The notes under the pieces were generated by a model. It made no database searches. It was not told the DNA's origin and was given only the letters and a program-made list of their open reading frames with translations. Positions 8,212 through 16,965 of a stretch of DNA of 64,000 nucleotides are shown in pieces. Origin of the DNA: Nocardia bovistercoris (lineage in GTDB: Bacteria; Actinomycetota; Actinomycetes; Mycobacteriales; Mycobacteriaceae); the NCBI RefSeq assembly GCF_015674855.1, contig NZ_JADMLG010000007.1, positions 364,421-428,420 on the forward strand. Direction: 5' to 3'. How positions within the stretch are numbered: the stretch's first letter is position 1; the number at the start of each line of letters is the position of its first letter. Made by a program: the position numbers and the translations under genes.

Positions 8212-9075
8212 TCAGCAGTGTTCGTAGACGTGGTTCCGATGCCCGGCGGGCGTCAGCTGTCTGTCTCGGAGGATAGTCGCCGCCGGGGTGCCAGGGCGGG
8301 CGCACGCCCGCTCGAAAGGTGTGCCGAGGGTGTCGCTGTATTCGATGTCGAGGACGTACGCGCCGTAAACCTCTACGTAGGAACCGCATTCGTCGAACTG
8401 CACGCACTGTTCGGCCACGGCGAAGTCGAAGCCGGTCCGCTTTCCGCGGGTGCTGAGTTCGGCGACGTTCTTCTGGCCGATCGCCAGTCCCCGATCGTGG
8501 GCGCGTCGTACGAGCAGCGCCGCGAAGTCTAAATTGTCGTCGGCGGAAAGTCGGCCGCGCGACCGCGTGAACGAGTCCAGGTTGTCGATCTCGACTGCCC
8601 GGAAGCCTTTTCGCGCGCACTCGTCGATCGCCTTGCCGACGACCTCGCTCAGCCGGGTACGCTCGTCGGACGTGGAGGTGTCGAGAAGTAGTTCGTCGGG
8701 CCAGTCGTCATCGATGACGGGCTCGCCGTCGGGACCATCGAGAACGAGGTCGCGGCGCATACGCAACCAATACTCACGGTCGCTCGGCTGGGTTTGAAAT
8801 CCATTGACATAGCAGATGTTATAGATGCCCGGTACCGGTTCGGCGGAACTGTCGCGGACCACGAGACCGACTCCGCCCGGCGGGGTGTAGGGGTCGCCGA
8901 GTTGATAGTCGAACGGTGTTTCCGCACCCGACTTCCACAACAGCGGCGAGATCGACGACACGGTCGTAGGAACCGAATCCGTGGCCTCGTCCTCCTCCGA
9001 GGATGTACACGCCACGAGCATCGCACCCGTCAGCAGCGCCACGACCCATCGTGCTTCCCTCCTCGATCTGCCCAC
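8212..9075 (-). CDS. Endo-alpha-1,4-polygalactosaminidase-like (GH114) lipoprotein
   Basis: A 287-residue protein. The N-terminus has a lipobox, GAMLVAC at about residues 17-23, so it should be membrane-anchored outside. The body matches the GH114/TM1410 barrel: CYVNGFQTQPSDREYW, GFRAVEIDNLDSF (acidic active-site strand), AIGQKNVAEL and FAVAEQCVQFDECGSYVE. The family cleaves galactosaminogalactan-like polymers in some members; the substrate here is unknown and may be a cell-envelope glycan. It is a single gene, divergent from the phosphatase at 9195. Confidence 0.85.
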   Translation of the reverse strand: MGRSRREARWVVALLTGAMLVACTSSEEDEATDSVPTTVSSISPLLWKSGAETPFDYQLGDPYTPPGGVGLVVRDSSAEPVPGIYNICYVNGFQTQPSDREYWLRMRRDLVLDGPDGEPVIDDDWPDELLLDTSTSDERTRLSEVVGKAIDECARKGFRAVEIDNLDSFTRSRGRLSADDNLDFAALLVRRAHDRGLAIGQKNVAELSTRGKRTGFDFAVAEQCVQFDECGSYVEVYGAYVLDIEYSDTLGTPFERACARPGTPAATILRDRQLTPAGHRNHVYEHC

Positions 9076-9194
9076 GGTGCGATTATGAATCGCCGAAATC
9101 CGTCGCGATGCTCTCCGACCCGCAGGTGCCGCGATCTGCCCGAAACGGTGTCCGGCCCACCCGGAACGCCACGGGCGGCGGGCATGATGAGGTC

Positions 9195-9794
9195 GTGAAC
9201 TCTCGTGTTCGGCTGTGGTGCCTACGCCACGGTGAGTCGGAGAACGTCACCGCGGGTGTCGCCGGGGCAGTACCGTCGGCGCCATTGACATCTCGCGGTC
9301 TCGATCAATCCGCGGCCGCGGCCGACACACTGGCCGACGAGCCCATCGCTCACGTGTACTGCAGCACCGCGCTCCGCGCGCGGCAGACCGCCGAAGCACT
9401 GCTGCCGGGTCGCGCCGTCGACATCACGGCGGTGGCCGACCTGGCCGAGGTCGGGATCGGCGCGGCGGAAGGAAGCACGGATTCCGCTGTCCGCCGTGAG
9501 ACCTCGGCGGTACTGCGAAGCTGGATCGTCGAACGGCGCTTCGAGCGACGAGTGGCCGACGGCGAATCCGGCACGCAGGTACTCACGCGAATGACCACCG
9601 TGCTGGAACGAATCGCACAGACGCACGGCGGCGAATCCGTCGCGCTCGTCGGCCACGTGGCCAGTCTCAGCGTCACACTCGCGCGACTCTGCGGCCTCGG
9701 CGCGCAGGTCTGGGGAAAGCCACTCCCGCACGCGACGCCGTTCCTCGTCGAACGGAAGGGACGATATTGGGAGTGTCGATCCTGGCCCGAGTGA
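9195..9794 (+). CDS. Histidine phosphatase family protein (phosphoglycerate-mutase-like)
   Basis: A 199-residue protein with the catalytic LRHGESENV at its N-terminus (phosphohistidine His) and the second conserved His in ALVGHVASLSVTLARL. Family members dephosphorylate small metabolites, sugar phosphates or proteins. The GTG start at 9195 is chosen because the fold begins right after it; a longer frame from 9003 would overlap the divergent lipoprotein gene. The ribosome site (GATGAGG) is weak. Confidence 0.85.
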   Translation: MNSRVRLWCLRHGESENVTAGVAGAVPSAPLTSRGLDQSAAAADTLADEPIAHVYCSTALRARQTAEALLPGRAVDITAVADLAEVGIGAAEGSTDSAVRRETSAVLRSWIVERRFERRVADGESGTQVLTRMTTVLERIAQTHGGESVALVGHVASLSVTLARLCGLGAQVWGKPLPHATPFLVERKGRYWECRSWPE

Positions 9795-9838
9795 TCGGTT
9801 GTCGAAACCCCTCTCGGGGTGGCGGGTTGATCATCGGC

Positions 9839-10012
9839 GGCCGACCGGTGATGCTGCCGGTGGAGGTGGCGCCTGCGGCTCGGAAGCCGGATGCGTTCGT
9901 CAGGGCGGTGGCACACGAGGAGGGCCGCAAGCCGGCACAGATCGCGCGCCGAGCAAGCAGCCGGTCTATGCGGCACACAGTGGCCGATTGCGCCAGGTAC
10001 ATCGCGAATCTG
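9839..10012 (+). pseudogene. Possible IS630-type transposase N-terminal remnant
   Basis: A short in-frame stretch encodes EEGRKPAQIARRASSRSMRH. It resembles the first helix-turn-helix of IS630-family transposases (EEGRKLxQIxRRxxxxxxR). Nothing of the DDE domain follows, and no terminal repeats were seen. The whole 9795-10295 gap has no convincing gene. It also contains GACCGGTC at 10203-10210, which may be a regulatory site for the CYTH gene. Confidence 0.25.
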
Positions 10013-10295
10013 AATTCGTGCAATGCGAGATCGGAACGGTGGTCGATTCGAAATGTCGTCGACCGACATCCTTCGTAATCGGTGCGACTCCCGCGAATAT
10101 TACCGCCGGACGCTCGCAGAGGCTATCCACCGATTGAACGACATCTCGGCCTCATCTCGATTCGCCGATCTACGCAATCTGCGGTAGACAGAATCATTTA
10201 CCGACCGGTCTGTTATTACATTTCGGCTTATCGCGATGCCCTGTGGCAGTAGACCGCTAGCATTGGGTCCTGTTTTGTCGCTGAACGGGGAATCC

Positions 10296-12242
10296 ATGGT
10301 TGTAGAGACCGAGATACGGCTGCGTCTCGACGAGAGCAAACTGACCAAGGCACGCGCGGTATTCGACAGCGGGGCCGAGTTGGAGAGCTATCGACTTCGA
10401 GCAACCGGCACCCGAGATCACGCGGACACATATTTCGATACCGCCGACAAGCTGCATAAACGGAACTGGTCGCTGCGGATTCGGCGGAGCGCCGAAGGAA
10501 TCGCGATCACTTTGAAGCGGCCGACAGGCGCGACCGGGGGCGAACCGGTTTCCCGCGACGAACTCGAGAATCCGGCCAGCGGGACCTACGTGGAGGTCAC
10601 CGAGAAGATCGCCGGGATACTGGTCGATGCCGGGATCGTGGAGAGGTCGCCCGCGTCCGAACAGGTCGTAGTCAACACACTGACCGAAGGCGGTTTCGCG
10701 GCCCTGCGTTCGCTGGGATTGCGTGACATCTTCACGGTCCGCAGCACCCGACGGACCTGGGATGTGCGCACGAACGACGGCAAGTTGGTTGCCCAACTGG
10801 CACTCGATGACTCGCACTACGAAACGGGAGCACTGCCGAACAACGTCGACAATCGCGAAGTTCGCCTGGAAATCGAACTGCAACAAGAAGGCCGAGTAGA
10901 CGAGCTGAGCCGGATAGCCGCCTTCTGCCGTTCGAGCCTCGACGCCGAAGATGTTTCCGACTCGAAATTCGAGCACGGTCTCGCCCACTACTACGATGCT
11001 AATTTGCGGGACAAGCTCGAGACAAAGGTAGCCTTCGAAGAGCTCGGCGACTACGATGCGGTCGTCAAGCGTGTCGAGCGTGGCGATTTCGTCCCAGGAT
11101 ATCGATTCGCTCGCGCGGGCGGCACGCGGCGCATCGCCGACCTCTATTTCGACACTCCGAAGCAGGAACTGTTCCAAGCGGGCTGCTATCTGCGTTTACG
11201 CCAGGAAGGGACACGTCGGCAAGTGGTCTTCCGGCGGTTGACCGAGGAGGCCCGTCAGGGTTTGGTCCTGCAACACGAGGTCATCGCCGACGAGAACGCG
11301 GCAGATCCGGCCCGCGGTTGGGATTCGATCATGGAGTGGCTCGCCGAGATCGCCCGTATCTCGCCCATATCCGCTCCCGACTCGTTCGACCACGCCGCCG
11401 ACACGCTGGCGAAGGTGGGGCTGAGGCCGATACTCGAGATCGCAGTCGTCCGGACCGCATGGATAGTGGAGCGCATTCCCTCGGATAAGCAGCCGGATTC
11501 TTTCGGCACCCCCGAACATGTCGCAAAACTCAAGCACGATCAAGTCACCTACGCTCACCCCGGTGACCACGCCAACGTCTCGCGAGACGTGGAGTTCGAA
11601 ATCACCGGCGTCGAGGACGACAGCGCCGCTCCCGACACCCTGCGACGTCCGCTGTATCACACCTTCCTCGCCCAGTTCGTCGAGGCCTGCACCCACCAGT
11701 CCTCCGACCACCGCGTCGAGCAACGGATCAGCGCGAAATACTTCCGGGGCATGGCGATCCTCGGTATCGCCAAATCCACGCCGACTTGGTTGAACGACGG
11801 TCGCCTGGCCCTACAAACCTCTCTCGTCCGGGAGAATCCGGACCGCCTTCCCATCCATCGCACGGACATCCGACCGCAGGTACGGCTGCTGACGGCGGTC
11901 GTCGCGTTGATCGCGGGCTGGTTCGCGATGGCCAGCGGATCCGATGCAGGCATAGGGTCGGGAGGCGGCCGAATCGTCTGGGGCAGTGTGCTTCAACTGG
12001 CCGGGCTGATCTCCGTAACCTTCGCCGTCGTCAGCCTGTTCCGTATCTCGTCGCAGGTCATGGCGAGCAGGTACCGACTGGCGGTGGCCACCATCGCCGC
12101 CGCGGCGACAGTTGGTATCGGCCTGCCGTGGTTCGGCCGCCATGCCACAGCTGATGCCGTCGCCTTGCTGAGCATTGTTCTCACATGGAGTGCACTCGTC
12201 CGTGATGGAGTGGCCTTCCAGCCGCATCCGGAACAGAAATAA
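10296..12242 (+). CDS. Tandem CYTH-domain protein with C-terminal membrane helices
   Basis: A 648-residue protein. The first CYTH domain starts VETEIRLRLD (ExExR, normally ExExK) and contains YFDTADKLHKRNWSLRIRR. A second begins near residue 245 (LETKVAFEEL) and contains YFDTPKQELFQAGCYLRLRQ and VVFRRLTEEA. CYTH domains bind triphosphates through a tunnel of Lys/Arg/Glu; relatives include thiamine triphosphatase and inorganic triphosphatase. The last ~120 residues form about four hydrophobic helices. Two CYTH domains fused to a membrane anchor is unusual. The ATG at 10296 has GAACGGGG just upstream. Substrate unknown. Confidence 0.8.
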   Translation: MVVETEIRLRLDESKLTKARAVFDSGAELESYRLRATGTRDHADTYFDTADKLHKRNWSLRIRRSAEGIAITLKRPTGATGGEPVSRDELENPASGTYVEVTEKIAGILVDAGIVERSPASEQVVVNTLTEGGFAALRSLGLRDIFTVRSTRRTWDVRTNDGKLVAQLALDDSHYETGALPNNVDNREVRLEIELQQEGRVDELSRIAAFCRSSLDAEDVSDSKFEHGLAHYYDANLRDKLETKVAFEELGDYDAVVKRVERGDFVPGYRFARAGGTRRIADLYFDTPKQELFQAGCYLRLRQEGTRRQVVFRRLTEEARQGLVLQHEVIADENAADPARGWDSIMEWLAEIARISPISAPDSFDHAADTLAKVGLRPILEIAVVRTAWIVERIPSDKQPDSFGTPEHVAKLKHDQVTYAHPGDHANVSRDVEFEITGVEDDSAAPDTLRRPLYHTFLAQFVEACTHQSSDHRVEQRISAKYFRGMAILGIAKSTPTWLNDGRLALQTSLVRENPDRLPIHRTDIRPQVRLLTAVVALIAGWFAMASGSDAGIGSGGGRIVWGSVLQLAGLISVTFAVVSLFRISSQVMASRYRLAVATIAAAATVGIGLPWFGRHATADAVALLSIVLTWSALVRDGVAFQPHPEQK

Positions 12243-12315
12243 TCGGGATTGAACCCGAGAGATGGATACCCCGCAGTTCCGGAAATCGGTGAGATGGTCG
12301 CGGCACCGGTGAAAA

Positions 12316-13113
12316 TCAGTAGTACACCGGGCCGGGTACTCCGCCACCCGCTGCGATGGCATCGCCGGTGATGGCGACGCTGCGCGGGGAGGCGAGGAAG
12401 GTGACCACGTCGGCGACTTCGGAGGCGTCGATCACTCGGCGCAGGGTGTTGTGGGCGAGGTCGGATTCGTGGTCGGCGATCGACCGGCCGGATTGTTCGG
12501 CTTCGGACGTGAGGCGGGCGGTGAGGCGCTCGGTTCTGGTGAGACCGGGGTGGACCACGGTGACGTTGACGCCCGAGGGGCCGAGTTCGTCGGCGAGGTT
12601 CTTGGTTAGGGCGGAGACGCCGATGTTGCGGATGGTTTGGGGGATGGAGTTGGCTCGGCGGGCGCCGAGGCCGCTGATGTTGATGATTCTGCCCCAGCCT
12701 TGGCGGGTGAGGTGGGGGGCGACGGCGCGGGCGGTGCGGAGGTAGCCGAGTACTTTGATGTCGAATTCGCGGTGGACGGTTTCGTCGTCGGTGCCCGCGA
12801 GGTCGGTGCTCGCTCCTGGGCTCCACGGGGTGGCGGCGGAGTTCACGAGGATGTCGATGCCGCCGAGTTCGGTGACCGTACGTTCGACCAGGGTGCGGAC
12901 TCGGTCGTCGTCGCCGGTGTCGGTGGGGATGGCGAGTACGCGTCGACCTGTTTCTCGGGACAGCGCCTCGGCCGCCGATTCGAGTTGTTCGGCGGTGCGG
13001 GCCGCGATCACCACGTGCACGCCTTCGTTCGCGAGCGCGCGGGCGATGGCGTAGCCGATTCCTTTGCTGCCGCCGGTGACTATCGCACGTTTGCCATCCA
13101 GGTTCAGGTCCAT
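12316..13113 (-). CDS. Atypical short-chain dehydrogenase/reductase lacking the YxxxK pair
   Basis: A 265-residue SDR with an intact NAD(P) motif TGGSKGIGYAIA (about residues 14-25) and DILVNSAA. The usual active site SxxxYxxxK is replaced by SGLGARRANSIPQTIRN, with no Tyr or Lys where expected. The C-terminus (ITGDAIAAGGG) is normal. It may be inactive as an oxidoreductase or use other residues. The start at 13113 is the natural N-terminus; the frame continues upstream only as a shadow of the next gene. It is followed by the convergent CYTH gene. Confidence 0.85.
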   Translation of the reverse strand: MDLNLDGKRAIVTGGSKGIGYAIARALANEGVHVVIAARTAEQLESAAEALSRETGRRVLAIPTDTGDDDRVRTLVERTVTELGGIDILVNSAATPWSPGASTDLAGTDDETVHREFDIKVLGYLRTARAVAPHLTRQGWGRIINISGLGARRANSIPQTIRNIGVSALTKNLADELGPSGVNVTVVHPGLTRTERLTARLTSEAEQSGRSIADHESDLAHNTLRRVIDASEVADVVTFLASPRSVAITGDAIAAGGGVPGPVYY

Positions 13114-13151
13114 CCGGCACACGCTAATCAGTGGCGCGGGTGGAGTGATCC

Positions 13152-14021
13152 TTACCGCTCGGGGTGATTCGAATCCTGGTATGCGTCGATCACCGATCTG
13201 CCGAATTCCGTGATCGACGGGAGGCGGGCGAAGTCGGAGAACCAGATGTAGAAGCGTTGTGCGCCTCGGGTTTCCAGATTCTTGAAGTAGTCGATGAGTT
13301 CCGGAGCGGTGCCACAGACGAGACCCGCCCCGAGGGAACCGAATACGCGGCGGCTCTTGCTGTCGACCTTCTCGCGGTCGTCGCCTTCCTTGACGAAAGC
13401 GACCATTTGCTGCACGGATATTCGCGCCGATCCGATGGCGGGGAGGTATTCGTCCATGCGGTCGACCTTGTCGGCGGGCAGATTCCACCAGTCGGCGTGT
13501 TCGGCGACCAGGCCGAGCATGCGTTGGCCGGTGCCGCCGAGCACTATGGGGATCGGATGGGTCGGGTGTGGGGCTTGCGGCGGTTCGGTGTCGTCGCCGA
13601 CTCCCCAGTAATTCCGCACTCGCCGTAGCGTTTCGCCGAGGTGGGTGATTCGGGCGCCGGGCCCGTCGGTGGTGAAGCCGAATTTGGCCAGTTCGTCGGG
13701 AAGAGATCCGGCGCCGAGGCCGAGTTCGAAACGGCCGCCGCTGGCTTCGGCGAGGGTCACGGCCTGTTTGGCGAGGACGGCCGGGTGGCGGAACGCGTCG
13801 CACAGGACCAGGTGTCCGATGCGCAGGGTGGTGGTGCGGGCGGCGATCCAGGTGGCGACGGTCATGGCTTCCCAGATGGGGCTTTCGGGGGCCACCGGCG
13901 TCTCCACGTGGTCGAGGAACGCGACCCCGTCGAATCCGGCGGCTTCCGCGGCCAGGGAGCGTTCGAGCAGGTCGGCGACGCCGAGTCCGCTCTGCGGCAG
14001 GTACAGGAACCATTCGACCAC
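13152..14021 (-). CDS. LLM-class flavin-dependent oxidoreductase
   Basis: A 289-residue luciferase-like TIM-barrel protein (F420/FMN-type). Markers are AAGFDGVAFLDHVETP near residue 32, LRIGHLVLCDAFRHPAVLAKQ and GGRFELGLGAG. It probably reduces or oxygenates a hydrophobic substrate with reduced F420 or FMN. The GTG start at 14021 follows GGATGGAAGG by 9 nt, and TATATT (minus strand, 14047-14052) is a plausible -10 box. It is divergent from an SDR at 14176. Confidence 0.87.
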   Translation of the reverse strand: MVEWFLYLPQSGLGVADLLERSLAAEAAGFDGVAFLDHVETPVAPESPIWEAMTVATWIAARTTTLRIGHLVLCDAFRHPAVLAKQAVTLAEASGGRFELGLGAGSLPDELAKFGFTTDGPGARITHLGETLRRVRNYWGVGDDTEPPQAPHPTHPIPIVLGGTGQRMLGLVAEHADWWNLPADKVDRMDEYLPAIGSARISVQQMVAFVKEGDDREKVDSKSRRVFGSLGAGLVCGTAPELIDYFKNLETRGAQRFYIWFSDFARLPSITEFGRSVIDAYQDSNHPER

Positions 14022-14175
14022 GACGTGGCGCCTTCCATCCCGAATAAATATACGAGGACGGATACTACGTGAGACCGGGGATCTCGGTGCACGACTTCGG
14101 GAAGATCACGCGAACCGGTGTAAATATACGTGCTCGACTACTATGGTGAGGTCGGACGACCGAAGGAGGCGTGCG

Positions 14176-14949
14176 GTGGCGATGAGTTGTGCGGGCAAGG
14201 TTGCCCTCGTGACGGGAGCGAGTCGGGGCCTCGGCAAGGCGATCGCCCGGGAACTCGCGGCATCGGGAGCCGCGGTGGCCCTGACGGCCCGGACCATGGA
14301 ACCGGTGCCCGAGTACGCGGGTTCGCTGCGGCAGACAGTGGCCGAGATCACCGACGCGGGTGGCGAGGCGATCGCGATCCAGGCGGACCTGTCGCAGGCC
14401 GAGGATCGCGAAAGGCTGTTCGCCGAGGTGGTCGATCGCCTGCGCGCGCCCGACATCCTGGTCAACAACGCGGCGGTGACCTTCCTGCGTCCTCTGGACG
14501 ACTTCCCGGAACGGCGCGTGCGGCTGATGTTCGAAATGCACGTCCTCGCACCACTGCACTTGACGCAGTTGGCGATTCCGGCGATGCGGGAACGCGGGCG
14601 CGGCTGGATATTGAACGTCACCTCGGTCGGCGGGAATATGCCCGAGGGGCCGCCGTTCTCCGAATTCGACGCCACCGCAGGATTCGGCATCTACGGAACC
14701 GTGAAGGCCGCGCTCAACCGGCTCACGAAAAGCCTGGCCGCCGAACTCTACGACGACGGGATCGCCGTCAACGCCGCGGCGCCGACCAATCCCGTGGCGA
14801 CGCCCGGTGCGGGCGCGCTGGATCTGGCCAAGGTCGACACCGAGGATATCGAGTTGATCACCCGGACGGCGCTCGCGCTGTGCACCGGCGATCCGAAAAC
14901 GCTGACCGGCCTCGTCACCGATACGCAGACGTTCCTGCGCGAGGCGTGA
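14176..14949 (+). CDS. Short-chain dehydrogenase/reductase (SDR)
   Basis: A 257-residue classical SDR: TGASRGLGKAIA, DILVNNAAV, catalytic IYGTVKAALNRL. The GTG at 14176 lies 6 nt after AAGGAGG; ATG 14182 is the alternative. Substrate unknown. It shares a divergent promoter with the LLM oxidoreductase, where AAATATACG occurs twice (14046-14054 and 14122-14130). It ends 10 nt from the convergent TetR gene. Confidence 0.88.
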   Translation: MAMSCAGKVALVTGASRGLGKAIARELAASGAAVALTARTMEPVPEYAGSLRQTVAEITDAGGEAIAIQADLSQAEDRERLFAEVVDRLRAPDILVNNAAVTFLRPLDDFPERRVRLMFEMHVLAPLHLTQLAIPAMRERGRGWILNVTSVGGNMPEGPPFSEFDATAGFGIYGTVKAALNRLTKSLAAELYDDGIAVNAAAPTNPVATPGAGALDLAKVDTEDIELITRTALALCTGDPKTLTGLVTDTQTFLREA

Positions 14950-14959
14950 GCGGCCGGGG

Positions 14960-15586
14960 TCAGCGGGGAGCCACGCCGCGCAGGAAGAGATCGACGGCGA
15001 AGGCGAGGTGGCGCTGCTCGTCCTTGCGGCTGCGGTAGATGCCGAAATCGGCGAGGCGGGCGGGAAACGCTTCGACCATGGCGAGGAAGTGTTCGGCGGC
15101 GAGTTCGATGTCGTCGACCTCGATGGCGCCCGCCTCGGCGTGACGTCGCAGTATTTCCATGAGTTGGCGTTGGCGCCTTGCCCAGCCCAACGATTCCGCG
15201 CCCATGGCGAATTCGGGGAAGCGGTGGGCTTCGTTGCGGGCGATGCGGTGGAGTTTGACGATATCGGGATCGAGTGCGTGTTTCAGCGCTCCCCGGCCGA
15301 TCACGGTCAGCGCGGTGCGCAGATCGTCGCCGTTTATCCGCGCGATCGTCTCGTTCTCCAGGGCGCGGGTGAACGCCCACGGAATCGCGTCGAGGAATAC
15401 CGCGCGCTTGTCGGGATAGCGGGCATACAGGGTGCGTTTGGTGATTCCGGCGGCCGCGGCGATCGCCTCCATGGTGGCGGCGTCGTACCCTTTGTCGAGG
15501 AAGACGGTGACGGCGGCTTCACGCAATTGCCTGCGCAGCGCGCTGGACTCGGCATGCGTCGGTCGTCCCCGTCGTGTTTCCACCAT
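14960..15586 (-). CDS. TetR family transcriptional regulator
   Basis: A 208-residue regulator: the helix-turn-helix spans VTVFLDKGYDAATMEAIAAAA and GITKRTLYARYPDKRAVF. It lies 76 nt downstream of the beta-oxidation cassette on the same strand and is the obvious candidate for its control. There is no ribosome-binding site before the ATG, but a TATACT box ends 7 nt upstream, so the mRNA may be leaderless. Confidence 0.9.
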   Translation of the reverse strand: MVETRRGRPTHAESSALRRQLREAAVTVFLDKGYDAATMEAIAAAAGITKRTLYARYPDKRAVFLDAIPWAFTRALENETIARINGDDLRTALTVIGRGALKHALDPDIVKLHRIARNEAHRFPEFAMGAESLGWARRQRQLMEILRRHAEAGAIEVDDIELAAEHFLAMVEAFPARLADFGIYRSRKDEQRHLAFAVDLFLRGVAPR

Positions 15587-15593
15587 CTACCGA

Positions 15594-15599
15594 AGTATA
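15594..15599 (-). promoter_or_regulatory. TATACT -10 box, leaderless promoter of the TetR gene
   Basis: On the minus strand TATACT is followed by 7 nt and then the ATG at 15586. Transcription would begin at or next to the start codon. This is the usual layout of leaderless mRNAs in mycobacteria and relatives. Confidence 0.5.
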
Positions 15600-15662
15600 T
15601 GTGGCGTCATGTTCGCACCGCGGTGCGACAGCGGACCGATGGGCATGGGCGCTCCTCGAGGT

Positions 15663-16961
15663 TCAATCGCGGGGTATGCCCGCGAGTCTGTCGGCGAATT
15701 TGCGTTCGGCCGCCGCGCGCAGGCGCAGGAGGTGTTCGGAGGGAAACACGTCGGGCGCGGGCGAGTATCCGTTCAGCAGCAGGCGCGCCAGTGTGACCTT
15801 GTGGACCTCGGTCGGCCCGTCGGCCAGTCCGAGGACGAAGGATTCGGTGAGGTATTGCACGAACGGCATCTCGTGGGAGGTGCCGAGCGATCCGTGGATC
15901 TGGAGCGCGCGGGCCGAAACGTCGTGCAGGACCTTCTGCATCATCGCCTTGACCGCGGAGATGTCGGCGCGCACCGCCTTGTAGTCGTCGTATTGGTCGA
16001 TCTTCCAAGCGGTTTGGAGGGTGAGCAGACGGAACGCCTCGATCTCCATCCACGAATCGGCGACCATCTCCTGCACCATCTGCTTGTCGGCGAGCCTGCC
16101 GCCCTGGGTGTGGCGCGAGACGGCGCGTTCACAGATCATGTCGAAGATCCGGCGCACCAGTCCGACGGTGCGCATCGCGTGGTGGATGCGCCCGCCGCCC
16201 AGGCGGGTCTGCGCGACCGCGAAGGCGCCGCCGCGCGGGCCGAGCATGTGGTCGGCGGGCACCCGCACGTTCTCGTAGCGCACATAGCCTTCCCGACCGC
16301 CGCCACCGAGCGGCTGGTAGCCGAGGCCGACATCGCGCAGCACGGTGATGCCGGGGGTTTCGGCGGGCACCACGAACATCGAATGACGTTGGTACGGTGG
16401 CGCTTCGGGGTCGGTCACCACCATGACGATGAGGAACGAGGCCATCGAGGCGAAGGACGAATACCACTTCTCGCCGTTGATCACCCAGTGGTCGCCGTCG
16501 GGGACCGCGGATGTGGTGAAGACCTTGGGGTCGGCGCCGCCTTGCGGTTCGGTCATCGAGAAGCAGGAGATGATCCGGTTGTCCAGCAGCGGCTCGAGGT
16601 AGCGCTGTTTGAGTTCCGGTGTGCCGTAACGGGCGAGGATCTCGCTGTTGCCGGAATCGGGCGCGTGCGAACCGAAGACGATCGGCGCGCATTCGCTGCG
16701 GCCGAGGATCTCGTTCAGCAGGGCGAGTTTGACCTGTCCGTAGCCGGGGCCGCCGAGATGCGGGCCGAGGTGGGTCGCCCACAGCCCGCGCTGTTTCACG
16801 ATCTCCTGCAGCGGCGGGATCAGCGCCTGGCGGACCGGGTCGTTCAGGTCGTGGGATTCCTTGACGATCAGGTCGATCGGCTCGCATTCCTCGCGGACGA
16901 AATCGGCGACCCAGGCCAGCTGTTCGGCCCATTCGGGATCGGTGGCGAAGTTCCACCCCAT
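15663..16961 (-). CDS. Acyl-CoA dehydrogenase (ACAD10/11-like)
   Basis: A 432-residue acyl-CoA dehydrogenase. Markers are FSMTEPQGGADPKVF, WVINGEKWYSSFASMASF, RIHHAMRTVGLVRR, QIHGSLGTSHEMPF and the C-terminal GPTEVHKVTLARLLL. This is the long-form architecture seen in ACAD10/11-type enzymes, which accept long or branched acyl-CoAs. It starts 4 nt after the racemase stop and is part of a thiolase-hydratase-racemase-dehydrogenase operon. The start MGWNFATDPEWAEQ is at ATG 16961. Confidence 0.92.
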   Translation of the reverse strand: MGWNFATDPEWAEQLAWVADFVREECEPIDLIVKESHDLNDPVRQALIPPLQEIVKQRGLWATHLGPHLGGPGYGQVKLALLNEILGRSECAPIVFGSHAPDSGNSEILARYGTPELKQRYLEPLLDNRIISCFSMTEPQGGADPKVFTTSAVPDGDHWVINGEKWYSSFASMASFLIVMVVTDPEAPPYQRHSMFVVPAETPGITVLRDVGLGYQPLGGGGREGYVRYENVRVPADHMLGPRGGAFAVAQTRLGGGRIHHAMRTVGLVRRIFDMICERAVSRHTQGGRLADKQMVQEMVADSWMEIEAFRLLTLQTAWKIDQYDDYKAVRADISAVKAMMQKVLHDVSARALQIHGSLGTSHEMPFVQYLTESFVLGLADGPTEVHKVTLARLLLNGYSPAPDVFPSEHLLRLRAAAERKFADRLAGIPRD

Positions 16962-16965
16962 CGTG

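Noticed and set aside
12316..14013. 565-codon version of the SDR at 12316-13113
   Set aside because: The upstream half is a shadow of the LLM oxidoreductase; the SDR fold begins at ATG 13113.
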